DNA from: an uncultured Pseudomonadales bacterium
Lineage (GTDB): Bacteria > Pseudomonadota > Gammaproteobacteria > Pseudomonadales > Azotimanducaceae
Length of the DNA: 64,000 nt
Reading direction: 5' to 3'
Assembly: GCA_951813295.1 (NCBI GenBank)
Contig: CATOTI010000003.1
Coordinates: 248,001-312,000 of the forward strand
Position numbers and translations under genes: made by a program. Under the pieces are notes generated by a model that saw only the letters and a program-made list of their open reading frames with translations, made no database searches and was not told where the DNA came from. Positions 43,405-51,794 of the stretch are shown here, in pieces (position 1 is the stretch's first letter; every line of letters begins with the position of its first letter).

Positions 43405-43803
43405 ATGAATCGAGTCGCTTTTTTGCTCGTCGGCGCATTCGCGGGCGCGTTCGGCACGTATGCCATCCAGGCCGTTGCCGCAACGGATACGGCATCTCCT
43501 GACCCCGTTTACGTGCTCGTCAGTGCCAAGGTCAACGACGCCGATGGACTCGCCGCCTACGCGGAAGCCGCCGGGCCGCTCGCTCGGGAGGCGGGCATCG
43601 AAATCATGGCCCGGATCCAGTCGGTGCCCGATGAACTCGTCTTCGAAGGTCGGTGGCCGCACGACGGCGGCATCACGATCGAGCGCTTCGAGTCGATGGC
43701 GGCTTTTGAACGTTTTTGGAATTCGGACGCCTATCAGGCGGCGATTCCGCTGCGAGAAGGTAAAGTCGACATCAACTTCATCGTTGCCGTTCCGGCGAGT
43801 TAG
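43405..43803 (+). CDS. DUF1330-family protein with signal sequence
   Basis: A 132-residue protein with an N-terminal hydrophobic signal (about residues 4-26, ending Ala-Val-Ala-Ala) and a small ferredoxin-like DUF1330 domain: Tyr-Val-Leu-Val-Ser-Ala-Lys-Val, Ala-Tyr-Ala-Glu-Ala-Ala, and Phe-Trp-Asn-Ser-Asp-Ala-Tyr-Gln. Function of the family is unknown; the export signal is unusual for it. A strong AGGAGGGG ribosome-binding site precedes ATG 43405. It sits between the VOC gene and the Rieske oxygenase in the same operon. Confidence 0.8.
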   Translation: MNRVAFLLVGAFAGAFGTYAIQAVAATDTASPDPVYVLVSAKVNDADGLAAYAEAAGPLAREAGIEIMARIQSVPDELVFEGRWPHDGGITIERFESMAAFERFWNSDAYQAAIPLREGKVDINFIVAVPAS

Positions 43804-43817
43804 AGAGGCAAAGAGGC

Positions 43818-45038
43818 ATGCAACGACAGATCCAGCTCGAGATTGTTCGCGAGCTCATGCGCCAGCTCGATGAGCGCGTCAATATCGACTCGGGCGTGCA
43901 GTACAAGAACCCGACCAGTGTCTACACCGATCCGGTCCTGGCAACCCGTGAATGGGAGCAATTCTTCAAGCACCACCCGCAGATGATCGGGCTCTCGGGG
44001 GATCTGCCGGAGCCCGGTAGCTTTCTGACGTTGAACGATTTCGGCGTGCCGATCATCGCGACCCGGGCCGAAGACGGACGCTTTCGGGCGTTTCTCAACG
44101 CTTGTCGACACCGCGGCGTTCGCGTAGCGGGCGAAGGGCGTGGTGAGGCGAACGCCTTTACGTGCCCCTTCCACAACTGGACCTACTCGAACGAAGGCGA
44201 TCTCATCGGGATACCGCGCGAGCACGACGTAGGTCGGATCGACAAGTCCTGCAATGGGCTCGTCGCCCTCCCGGCGGAGGAGAGATATGGCCTCCTCTGG
44301 GTTCACCCGGTGCCCGAAGGTCAACTGGATGTCGATTCGCTGCTCGGTGGGCTGGCCGACGAACTGAGCCGCATGGCCTACGGCGACATGGTCTACATGG
44401 GGGAGAGCACGCTCAGCTGCGATCTCAATTGGAAGCTCGCCAACGACACATTCGGCGAGACCTACCACTTTCCGCGCCTGCACCGGCAAACGCTCGGCAA
44501 GCTCTTCTATGGCGATGCGCTGCACTACACGGAGTTCGGGCGCAACCATCGCTTCGTCTGGCCGTTGAAAGGCATCGACGAGTTCAGGAACCGCCCCGAG
44601 GCCGAGTGGAGCTATGAGCACGCGACCGGTTCGCTCTATTACCTCTTCCCCAACGTGCAACTCGGTGGCGGTACGCGCTCATGCAGCGTCATCAAGATCT
44701 ATCCGGATGGCGAAAACCCGGGTCGTTCGATCACCAAAGTCGGCCACTACGCGACTCGCGAGGTGATCGATGCGAACGTAGCGCAGCAAGCCGAAGTCGC
44801 GACGGACGACGTCTACGACCTCGAGCGGCGCCAGCGCGGCTTTTCGCTTCAAGCATCGCAAGAGGTTTTTCGATCGACGATCGAGCAGGAGGATTACCTC
44901 ATGGGCGAAACGACGCAGAAAGCGGCGGAGTCCGGGGTCATGCCGTTCGTTCAGTTCGGCCGGAACGAACCGGCCCTGCACCACTACCACAACACCTTTC
45001 GGGCGGTGCTCGGAATGGAGCCGATGGAGCGGATCTAA
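43818..45038 (+). CDS. Rieske non-heme iron oxygenase, alpha subunit, with bridging Glu
   Basis: A 406-residue Rieske oxygenase. Cluster ligands are Cys96, His98, Cys116 and His119. The mononuclear-iron block is Asn-Asp-Thr-Phe-Gly-Glu-Thr-Tyr-His: His217 and His222 bind iron, and the residue three before His217, usually the Asp linking the two metal centres, is Glu214. A Glu there is known in the carnitine oxygenase CntA. No beta subunit, ferredoxin or reductase is adjacent, so a homotrimer is likely. It ends the run of genes starting at 41079. Substrate is unknown; quaternary amine, aniline-type or aromatic acid substrates are all possible. Confidence 0.9.
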   Translation: MQRQIQLEIVRELMRQLDERVNIDSGVQYKNPTSVYTDPVLATREWEQFFKHHPQMIGLSGDLPEPGSFLTLNDFGVPIIATRAEDGRFRAFLNACRHRGVRVAGEGRGEANAFTCPFHNWTYSNEGDLIGIPREHDVGRIDKSCNGLVALPAEERYGLLWVHPVPEGQLDVDSLLGGLADELSRMAYGDMVYMGESTLSCDLNWKLANDTFGETYHFPRLHRQTLGKLFYGDALHYTEFGRNHRFVWPLKGIDEFRNRPEAEWSYEHATGSLYYLFPNVQLGGGTRSCSVIKIYPDGENPGRSITKVGHYATREVIDANVAQQAEVATDDVYDLERRQRGFSLQASQEVFRSTIEQEDYLMGETTQKAAESGVMPFVQFGRNEPALHHYHNTFRAVLGMEPMERI

Positions 45039-45042
45039 ACGC

Positions 45043-45453
45043 TTAATCGACGGGCAGCTCAGCCAAATCGGAATCGATCCGGCACCAGTTCGGTGCCGTC
45101 TCGAGTCGATGATTTGCCGACGGACGGAAATGCGATGCATCGTCGAAGGCCATGCCGTTGATGCTGGCGATGCCCTGACCACGATCGATCTCCGCCCAGA
45201 CCCGTGATCCGCAAGTTCGGCAAAAACGTCGCGTATTGTCGCGGCCGCGATCCGACTTCACGGTATAGCCGGCCGGATCGCCCTTCAGGACCGTCAGTTT
45301 CGCGAGAGGGGTGATGTATGCGGCGTAGTAAGCCGAGCCGCTGACGCGCTGGCAGTCCGTGCAGTGGCAGAGGAGTGCCGCGATAGGCTCGGCGTCGGTC
45401 TCGAACCGGACTTCCCCGCACAGGCAGCCGCCCGTGACTTTTTCTGTTGCCAT
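45043..45453 (-). CDS. GFA-family (glutathione-dependent formaldehyde-activating-like) protein
   Basis: A 136-residue zinc protein with the GFA layout: Gly-Gly-Cys-x-Cys-Gly near the start, Cys-His-Cys-x-x-Cys-Gln in the middle, and Phe-Cys-x-x-Cys-Gly-Ser later, binding two zinc ions. Family members were linked to formaldehyde-glutathione chemistry, but most have unknown roles. The start at 45453 (Met-Ala-Thr-Glu) is favoured over one 27 bases upstream. It is convergent with the Rieske oxygenase four bases away, and its upstream gap carries two inverted repeats. Confidence 0.85.
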   Translation of the reverse strand: MATEKVTGGCLCGEVRFETDAEPIAALLCHCTDCQRVSGSAYYAAYITPLAKLTVLKGDPAGYTVKSDRGRDNTRRFCRTCGSRVWAEIDRGQGIASINGMAFDDASHFRPSANHRLETAPNWCRIDSDLAELPVD

Positions 45454-45467
45454 GGCTCGAGCCCCAT

Positions 45468-45483
45468 TCCGTGAGATCACGGA
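45468..45483. promoter_or_regulatory. Inverted repeat upstream of the GFA gene
   Basis: TCCGTGA (45468-45474), GA, TCACGGA (45477-45483): a perfect 7-2-7 inverted repeat 15 bases upstream of the GFA start. Its place suggests a binding site or a leader hairpin for that gene. No matching regulator gene is adjacent. Confidence 0.35.
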
Positions 45484-45567
45484 GGATACGATGAAACGGC
45501 TTGCCTGATACCTGGAACGGCCAAGAACCGCCGGGGTCCGGACGACTCGTTTCGCTCACTTTCGTCT

Positions 45568-45584
45568 TGTTACTTTTCGTAACA
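45568..45584. promoter_or_regulatory. TGTTAC-5-GTAACA inverted repeat
   Basis: TGTTAC (45568-45573) and GTAACA (45579-45584) around TTTTC form a perfect 6-5-6 inverted repeat in the 186-base gap between the divergent GFA and membrane-protein genes. This size and spacing suits a dimeric repressor or activator. Both flanking promoters could be affected. No other feature is recognised in the gap. Confidence 0.35.
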
Positions 45585-45639
45585 CGGAGCAGGATCGATT
45601 CGCTGATGATCCGCGGGTGAGGCCCTGGAGGTGATGGCG

Positions 45640-46047
45640 ATGAGCATGTCGGGTTTGGTTGCTGCATTTGTGGGCGCTTTGATCATCTGCCTTCGCCTCC
45701 CGTTGGTTTTCGCGCCGGCGACCACGCTGCGGTGGCTCGGCCGCACCTTCAAGACCGAGGGTCGAACAAGGGCTTGCGGGGCCGTCGCAACCCTCGTTGC
45801 CATCCCGGCGATTTGGTGCGGCGTTTACGAAACTTCTGAGCTCGCGAACGTCATGTTCATCCTGGGCACCTTCTTCGGCGCGGTAACCGTCCTTGCCCTC
45901 ATCGTGTTCCCCACCTTCTATATGAGCCTCGTGGAATGGTTCATACCGGATGATTTGTCCGGCGGCCTGTTCGGTTGGCGGATACTCGGACTCGCCGGTG
46001 TCGCGATCGGTGTCTGGATCTTGACGATTGGCTTACGAGCTCTGTAG
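45640..46047 (+). CDS. Small membrane protein, unknown function
   Basis: A 135-residue protein with about four hydrophobic segments (near residues 6-26, 42-62, 66-90 and 108-130) separated by short charged loops. No domain is recognised. The ATG at 45640 is preferred because GGAGGTG lies seven bases upstream; GTG 45631 would overlap that site. It stands alone between divergent and downstream genes. Function unknown. Confidence 0.6.
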   Translation: MSMSGLVAAFVGALIICLRLPLVFAPATTLRWLGRTFKTEGRTRACGAVATLVAIPAIWCGVYETSELANVMFILGTFFGAVTVLALIVFPTFYMSLVEWFIPDDLSGGLFGWRILGLAGVAIGVWILTIGLRAL

Positions 46048-46189
46048 CGCGGACCCCTTTTGACGCCGTGGGGCGAGAATGCTGGCTCGTCGGCATCGGC
46101 CTAGCCGACGCCGTTAAGTCTTCGGCCGTCCAGACGAGCGGTTCCGAACGACGCGGACGTATAGTGGCGATCTTCGCTCGGGAGACGCC

Positions 46190-47707
46190 ATGGGCCGCAA
46201 CATTCTTCTCATCACGACCGATCAGATGCGTTTCGATGCGCTTGGTTGCAACGGCGGCGAAATCGCACGGACGCCGGTGATCGATGGCCTCGCTGAAACG
46301 GGGATCAACTACACGCGCGCACACAATCAGAATGTCGTGTGCATGCCGGCGCGAGCGACGATCGTCACGGGTCAGCACGTCGCGAGCCACGGCGTCTGGA
46401 TGAACGGCGTCTCGTTGCCGGAAGATCAGCCGACGATCGCGCACTGGTTGCAGGACCACGGCTACAAGACCGCGCTCCTCGGCAAAGCCCATTTCGAACC
46501 GTGGCTGGGAAACCCAGCCGAGTTCTTCGAGAACCGAATGGCGAAGGAGGGCAGCACCGGGCCGCACCGCGGTTTCGATCACATGGAACTCGCCAACCAT
46601 TTCTTCGAGGGGCACAGCCACTACGACCGCTGGATGTCGGCTGAGCACGCCAAAGAGAAGGCCAAGTTCTATCCGATGGTCACGGATCGGGGCCAGAACA
46701 CGATCGGTACGGGTGCGACGAACGCGCCGCAGGTGTGGCCGATGGATGTGCCGCGCGAGATCTATCACACCGACTGGGTGGCGGATCGCACGATTGCCTG
46801 GCTCGATTCACTCGAACGCAATGACGATTGGTTCTGTTGGATGAGCTTTCCGGACCCGCATCACCCGTGGGATGTGCCTGCCTCGGAACTCGGCCGCGTC
46901 GATTGGCGTGACGTGCCCTTACCCAAGCTCTACCGCGAGACGGACGCCGAGCGACGCGAACTGCTCGCCGACAAACCGAAGCACTGGCTCGGTTACTACG
47001 AAGGCAGCCTCTGGACGAACCTCGAATCACCGCGTGAGTTCGTGCCGGCGAACATGACGAATGATCAGGTGCGCGAAATCAACGCCCTGACGCATATCGA
47101 GAACGAGCTGATCGATGAAGCCTGTGGTCGGGTGATCGACTGGCTCGAAAGCGCCGGCAAACTCGACGAGACCGACATCTTCTTCACGACCGATCACGGC
47201 GAGTTCCAGGGCGACTTCGGCCTGCTCTTCAAGGGCCCCTATCACGTCGACGCCCTGATGCGGCTGCCGTTCATCTGGCGTCCCGCGGGCGGCATCGCGG
47301 CAACTTCGATCGATGCAACGGTTGGGCATCTCGACCTCGCGCCGACGTTCTGTCGTGTCGCCGGGATCGAGACGCCCGAGTACGTCGAAGGTCACGTATT
47401 GCCGACGACGGGCGCGGCCGCTGCCGATCGTGAAGTGGTGTTGACCGAGTGGGATTCCGAACACGGACCGGTCGACATGCACCTGAAGAGCATCTACCGC
47501 CGGGACGGTTGGCTCTTGACGACTTATGAGAAGAGCAGCGTCTACGACGGCACGGAGGGCGAGCTCTACAACCTGAACGAAGACCCGGATCAGCTGGTCA
47601 ATCGCTGGGAAGATGCGACGAGTATCCGTTCTGAACTCGTCGATCAGTTGTCCGCGACGCTGCCGGCGGCACGTGCGCCGCGGCTCGAGCGTCGCGCGCC
47701 CGTCTAG
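46190..47707 (+). CDS. Sulfatase (formylglycine type), second copy
   Basis: A 505-residue type I sulfatase relative. Metal residues begin at Asp11-Gln12; the modification site is Cys51-Met-Pro-Ala-Arg, a canonical Cys-x-Pro-Ala-Arg; Thr-Thr-Asp-His-Gly-Glu supplies later metal ligands. There is no signal peptide. It is distinct from the sulfatase at 11874 but of the same size class, close to phosphonate monoester hydrolase and arylsulfatase types. The gene is four bases from the convergent amidohydrolase operon. Activity needs formylglycine formation by an enzyme encoded elsewhere. Substrate unknown. Confidence 0.9.
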   Translation: MGRNILLITTDQMRFDALGCNGGEIARTPVIDGLAETGINYTRAHNQNVVCMPARATIVTGQHVASHGVWMNGVSLPEDQPTIAHWLQDHGYKTALLGKAHFEPWLGNPAEFFENRMAKEGSTGPHRGFDHMELANHFFEGHSHYDRWMSAEHAKEKAKFYPMVTDRGQNTIGTGATNAPQVWPMDVPREIYHTDWVADRTIAWLDSLERNDDWFCWMSFPDPHHPWDVPASELGRVDWRDVPLPKLYRETDAERRELLADKPKHWLGYYEGSLWTNLESPREFVPANMTNDQVREINALTHIENELIDEACGRVIDWLESAGKLDETDIFFTTDHGEFQGDFGLLFKGPYHVDALMRLPFIWRPAGGIAATSIDATVGHLDLAPTFCRVAGIETPEYVEGHVLPTTGAAAADREVVLTEWDSEHGPVDMHLKSIYRRDGWLLTTYEKSSVYDGTEGELYNLNEDPDQLVNRWEDATSIRSELVDQLSATLPAARAPRLERRAPV

Positions 47708-47711
47708 AGGC

Positions 47712-49001
47712 TTAGCGCGGGATCTCGACGCCGAGCAACCGCGCGGCGTTTTCACCGAGGATCTTCGCGCGTTCGCCGTCCGTCAGACGCTGCATCTGCC
47801 GCTCGATCGCCTCGGGTGAGTGCGGCCAGGAACCCTCGGGATGCGGGTAATCGCTCGCCCAGCAGAAGTTATCGATGAGGTCGAATTCGGCCGCGACCGC
47901 GAGCCCCGAGCGGTCCTCGCCGAAGGTCGCGTATCCCTGGCGCTTGAAGTAGTCGCTCGGTAGCTCCGGAAGCTTTGGTTTGGCCCACATGTGGTGTTTC
48001 TTGTACGCCTCGTCCATCGCCTCGAGAGACCACGATACCCAGCCGATCCCGGACTCGACGACGGCGAAACGGAGCGCAGGAAAGCGTTCACAGATACCCG
48101 AAGCACAGAGCAGGACGAGCGGTTCGATGTTGGTGGTGCAACAGTGGGAGACGTAGTTCGCGACGGCGCCACCGGGTCCACGCGCCGTCGTGGGGTTGCG
48201 GCCGGTGCTGACGTGGAAGGTCGCCGGCATGTCGGTGTGCTGCAGCGCGGCCCATATCGGGTCGAACTCGGGCAGGTTGTAGTTACGCTCACGCGGCGGC
48301 TGCGGCCCGAAAACTGGCTTGTTCGGCAGACAGACGCCTTGAAAGCCGAGTTTCGCGACCCGTTCGATCTCGGCAACCGCCAGGTCGACGTCCGTTGTCG
48401 TGATGAACGCCATCGGAAACTGCACGTCCCAGTGGTCGCCGTACCAGTCGCGTGCCCAGTTGTTCCAGCCCTCACAGAGCCGCATCGCGAGTTGCGCGTC
48501 GTCGTTCGCTACCTGAGCCGCGAGGAAAGCCGCGCCCGGGAAGATGATCTCGGCGTCGACGCCGTCGCGTTGGTTGTCCGTGACGCGCTTGTCGGGATAG
48601 CGCCCCGAGAGCAGGCGCTCGAGGTCTTCACCCGCCATCTTCGAACGATCGAGCAGGTGCGACGGCACACTTGCCTCGCCGCCCTTGCCGACGGGTTTCT
48701 GTGCGGCCGTGACCGGCTGCTCCTTGGGCTCGCGCACGCCCTCGGCGCGCTCCTTGTCCATCTCTTGCTCGCGTCGCGAACGGCGGGATTTCAACTGCTC
48801 GCGAACTTCGTCCTGGATGTAGCCCGACATCCAATCCTTCGGTTCGATTGCATGACTGTCCGCGGAGATGACATAGAACTTGTCGGGATCGTCTGGCCGG
48901 ACGGAGCGTTCCCAGCCGTCGTGTCCCGGCGTCTCGGTGCGCCACTCCTGAGCCTTCAGGAGTTCGGCTTCTCTTTCGTCAACGGTGGCGTTCTTGGTCA
49001 T
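47712..49001 (-). CDS. Amidohydrolase-family enzyme (operon end, 429 aa)
   Basis: A 429-residue Amidohydro_2-type barrel protein. The N-terminal metal motif is reduced to Ser-Ala-Asp-Ser-His (one His instead of His-x-His), and later blocks His-Val-Ser-Thr-Gly-Arg and Ala-Ser-Asp-Tyr-Pro-His-Pro carry the other candidate ligands. A Glu/Arg/Lys-rich insert (about residues 67-115) separates the first block from the barrel. It closely resembles the protein at 51795-53015, both with Glu-Pro-Lys-Asp-Trp after the metal site. ATG 49001 overlaps the CoA-transferase stop. A decarboxylase, hydratase or hydrolase on a CoA-linked or ring-opened acid is the likely class. Confidence 0.85.
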   Translation of the reverse strand: MTKNATVDEREAELLKAQEWRTETPGHDGWERSVRPDDPDKFYVISADSHAIEPKDWMSGYIQDEVREQLKSRRSRREQEMDKERAEGVREPKEQPVTAAQKPVGKGGEASVPSHLLDRSKMAGEDLERLLSGRYPDKRVTDNQRDGVDAEIIFPGAAFLAAQVANDDAQLAMRLCEGWNNWARDWYGDHWDVQFPMAFITTTDVDLAVAEIERVAKLGFQGVCLPNKPVFGPQPPRERNYNLPEFDPIWAALQHTDMPATFHVSTGRNPTTARGPGGAVANYVSHCCTTNIEPLVLLCASGICERFPALRFAVVESGIGWVSWSLEAMDEAYKKHHMWAKPKLPELPSDYFKRQGYATFGEDRSGLAVAAEFDLIDNFCWASDYPHPEGSWPHSPEAIERQMQRLTDGERAKILGENAARLLGVEIPR

Positions 49002-50200
49002 TGATCGTTCTCCGATTCGCGGTTCTCGGACTTGAGGAGACCCGTGGATTGCATACGCGCGATGTCGTCGGGCTCGAGGTCGAGCCAGTCGGTCAGGACG
49101 TCGTGGTTGTGCTCGCCGCGGTGCGCCGCCGGTCCACGGATTCCGGCCGACGCGTTGGAAAAACGGTACGGCGAGTTGGCGATCGGTCGCGTCCCGCCCG
49201 CGCGGTCGTCGATGTCGACGAGCATGTTGCGCGCAGCGAGTGTCGGTTGGTCCCGGAGCGTACGCGGATCGCGTACTTCACCCCAGGGCAGGTCGAGCGT
49301 GTCCATGAGTTCGCTGAACGCATCGAATGTCTCGCAGCGCGCGAACACGGCGTCGATAGCTTCGCGTCGAGCCCTGATTTTTGTCGCGAGATCGGCGCCC
49401 GGCGGCGTCGGGTCCTCGATCATCCCGCGACGCATCAGCTTCTTGAAGACGAGCCGCATCTCAGGATCCGCTGCGATATATACCGTGCCGAACTCGAGCT
49501 TCATGATCGGGCCCTTGACGATCGTGTCCGGCATGTCCTCGAGCTCGAAGTGCACTCGATCGTCGGTCGCGAACGTCGCATCCAGCATCGCCATGTCGAT
49601 ATGTTGGCCGATGCCCGTCTGCGCTCGCATATGGAGTGCGGCGAGCACGCCGACGAGTCCGTGCAGGGATGCGTTCGTGTCGCCCACGGATAGCGGGAGA
49701 TCACCCGGTGGTGATTCGTTCCGCTCCGCGAGGCGGTGCATGAGGCCGAGCTCGGCATGAACGACCGGCGCGTATGAGGGCTTTTTGGACTCGGGACCGT
49801 CCTGCCCGTAGCCGGAGATCGACAGCATGATGAGCTTGGGGTTGACCTCGGCGAGCACGGGATAGTCGATGCCGAGGCGGCGCATGACGCCCGGCCGGTA
49901 GTTCTCGATGACGATATCGGCGAGCCGGACGAGGTCCTTGACCAGATCGATGGCGCCCGGTGCCGCGAGATCGATGCAGATGTTGCGTTTACCAGCGTTC
50001 TGGTAGTTGAAGAACGCGGGAATGTTGGCGACGTTGCGGCCATGGAATCGCGTGCCGTCGCCGTCGGGCGGTTCGATCTTGACGACGTCCGCGCCGAGGT
50101 CGGTCAGCATCCGGCCTGCAAACGGACCGGCGACGATGCGCGAGAAGTCGAGCACCCGGACGCCGTCGAGGGGTGAGGGCATCGTTTCATTCTCCGTCAT
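48998..50200 (-). CDS. CaiB/BaiF-family class III CoA-transferase
   Basis: A 400-residue class III CoA-transferase. The catalytic Asp is probably Asp174 in Leu-Ser-Val-Gly-Asp-Thr-Asn-Ala; other family signatures are Gly-Ala-Asp-Val-Val-Lys-Ile-Glu-Pro-Pro (about 36-45) and Asn-Tyr-Arg-Pro-Gly-Val-Met (about 100-106). It moves CoA from a donor thioester to a carboxylic acid, activating the substrate. ATG 50200 overlaps the DUF35 stop and its own stop overlaps the next amidohydrolase start, so it is translationally coupled on both sides. Confidence 0.92.
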   Translation of the reverse strand: MTENETMPSPLDGVRVLDFSRIVAGPFAGRMLTDLGADVVKIEPPDGDGTRFHGRNVANIPAFFNYQNAGKRNICIDLAAPGAIDLVKDLVRLADIVIENYRPGVMRRLGIDYPVLAEVNPKLIMLSISGYGQDGPESKKPSYAPVVHAELGLMHRLAERNESPPGDLPLSVGDTNASLHGLVGVLAALHMRAQTGIGQHIDMAMLDATFATDDRVHFELEDMPDTIVKGPIMKLEFGTVYIAADPEMRLVFKKLMRRGMIEDPTPPGADLATKIRARREAIDAVFARCETFDAFSELMDTLDLPWGEVRDPRTLRDQPTLAARNMLVDIDDRAGGTRPIANSPYRFSNASAGIRGPAAHRGEHNHDVLTDWLDLEPDDIARMQSTGLLKSENRESENDQ

Positions 50201-50601
50201 GCGGGGGTGAAGACCGGTAGCACGACGTCGCTGTCCTCGATCGGCTCGAACGAGACACGAACGGGCGTATCGATGGCGAGCGTCGTCGGGTCGCAGCCGA
50301 CGACGTTACTCATCATGCGAGGTCCTTCGGCGAGCTCGATCACCGCGATTGCCATCGGGCACTGATCTCGGAACACGGGGTGCGGCGGACGATGTGCGAT
50401 CGTGAACGTATATATGACGCCGTCACCAGATGCTTCCGTCCAGGTGAGGCTTTTTGATCCGCAGGCCGGACAGTGTGCACTCGGCGGGAACAACCAATGC
50501 CCGCAGTCGTCACAGCGTTGGATGACGAACTGTCCGGCTCGCGCCGCGTCCCAGTACGGGCTCGTCATGTCGTTTCCGGGTGGGATCAGACGCGTACTCA
50601 T
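50197..50601 (-). CDS. DUF35 OB-fold/zinc-ribbon protein (thiolase/aldolase partner)
   Basis: A 134-residue DUF35 protein: a zinc ribbon with Cys30, Cys33, Cys44 and Cys47, then an OB-fold half including Gly-Val-Ile-Tyr-Thr-Phe-Thr-Ile-Ala-His. DUF35 proteins pair with thiolase-like SCP-x proteins; in the steroid side-chain Ltp2/ChsH2 system the pair works as a retro-aldolase on CoA thioesters. Here the partner lies just upstream with a four-base overlap, and the CoA-transferase just downstream overlaps too. A complex with the thiolase-like protein is the natural prediction. Confidence 0.9.
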   Translation of the reverse strand: MSTRLIPPGNDMTSPYWDAARAGQFVIQRCDDCGHWLFPPSAHCPACGSKSLTWTEASGDGVIYTFTIAHRPPHPVFRDQCPMAIAVIELAEGPRMMSNVVGCDPTTLAIDTPVRVSFEPIEDSDVVLPVFTPA

Positions 50602-51794
50602 CGTGCCGTCCCGAGAACGAGGCCCGCCTGTTCGGCGATGATGCCGCCGTTGCCGTGAACGTACGCGAGCTCGAGATCGTCAATCTGGCGTTCACCGCAG
50701 CGGCCTTGGATCTGCCGCACGGCCTCGGTGACGTGGCTCATGCCGCCGGCGATGCCGGCCTGGCCGAATGACAACTGGCCGCCGTGGGTGTTGAGCGGGA
50801 AATCGCCGGCGAAGGTGCGGTCATGGGATTCGACGAACGCGCCCGCCTCACCGCGCCCGCAGAAACCGACTTCCTCGAGTGTGAGCAGGACCATGATCGT
50901 GTAGCAGTCGTAAAGAGATGCGTAGCCGATCTCTCCGGGTTTGACGCCCGCCTGGCGTAGTGCAACGCGGGCGGCCCGCCCGACACCGGTGGCGTCGAGT
51001 GCGGGCGCCTGGGCGAAGGATGAATGCGTGACGGATTCGCCTGCGCCGAGGAGCCAGGCAGGCTTCTGTCGAGCGTCCTTCGCACGTTCCGCCGACGTGA
51101 CGACCAATGCCGCGGCACCAGCCGAAGGCATGACGATTTCGAGCATGTGCAGCGGCTCGGCGATGATCTCGGAGGCGAGTACGTCTTCGATCGTCAAGCG
51201 CTCGGCGTGAAAGATGGCCGCGGGATTCGCGTTGGCGTTCTTGCGCTGATCGACCGCGACCTTGGCGCGTTGCGCGTCGGTGAGACCGTATTCGTGCATG
51301 TACCGGTTGGCGAGCATCGCGTAGCCGATGTTGGCGCCGAGCATGCCGTATGGAAAATCGAACTCGGCCTGGGGCGAGCGATCGTGGCCGATCGGGCGGG
51401 AACGGGGTGCGCCGTTGGACGCCGGCCGTTTTCCGCCCGCCCTGCGTTTGCGGGTTGTTCCGGTCAGGCAGAGACAGGTGGAGCAAAGTCCGGCGTGAAT
51501 CGCGGCAGCGGCCCGCCAGATCATGCCCGCGCCCGTCGCGCCGCCCAGATCGACGATCTCGGCGAAGCTCGGGCGGAGCCCCATGAACTCGGCGACGGTC
51601 GCTGGAACCAGTTGCGAGACGCCGCCGATCGGGTGCGTGATCAAGCCGTCGATATCATCGAGTTGGAGGCCCGCGTCTTCGATCGCATCGATCCCGATCG
51701 AACTCAAGGCGGCGAGCAGAGTTTCGTCGCCCGAATAACGTGTCGGTGCTCGCTCCGCGACGCCGACGACGGCGGCCGCGCCGCGCAATGACAT
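50598..51794 (-). CDS. Thiolase-like SCP-x/Ltp2-type protein lacking the nucleophilic Cys
   Basis: A 398-residue thiolase-fold protein. Where thiolases have the acylated Cys, this has Asp-Leu-Gly-Gly-Ala-Thr-Gly (about 82-88), with no Cys, so Claisen cleavage is unlikely. Asp-Cys-Tyr-Thr-Ile-Met and Asn-Thr-His-Gly-Gly segments are typical of Ltp2-like aldolases. With its DUF35 neighbour it should catalyse a retro-aldol cleavage of a beta-hydroxy-acyl-CoA. The gene is directly adjacent (no gap) to the upstream amidohydrolase and overlaps the DUF35 gene. Confidence 0.87.
   Translation of the reverse strand: MSLRGAAAVVGVAERAPTRYSGDETLLAALSSIGIDAIEDAGLQLDDIDGLITHPIGGVSQLVPATVAEFMGLRPSFAEIVDLGGATGAGMIWRAAAAIHAGLCSTCLCLTGTTRKRRAGGKRPASNGAPRSRPIGHDRSPQAEFDFPYGMLGANIGYAMLANRYMHEYGLTDAQRAKVAVDQRKNANANPAAIFHAERLTIEDVLASEIIAEPLHMLEIVMPSAGAAALVVTSAERAKDARQKPAWLLGAGESVTHSSFAQAPALDATGVGRAARVALRQAGVKPGEIGYASLYDCYTIMVLLTLEEVGFCGRGEAGAFVESHDRTFAGDFPLNTHGGQLSFGQAGIAGGMSHVTEAVRQIQGRCGERQIDDLELAYVHGNGGIIAEQAGLVLGTAR

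Noticed and set aside
46092..46112. Hairpin upstream of the second sulfatase
   Set aside because: The stem has a mismatch and there is no T-run or clear operator context; not distinctive in GC-rich DNA.
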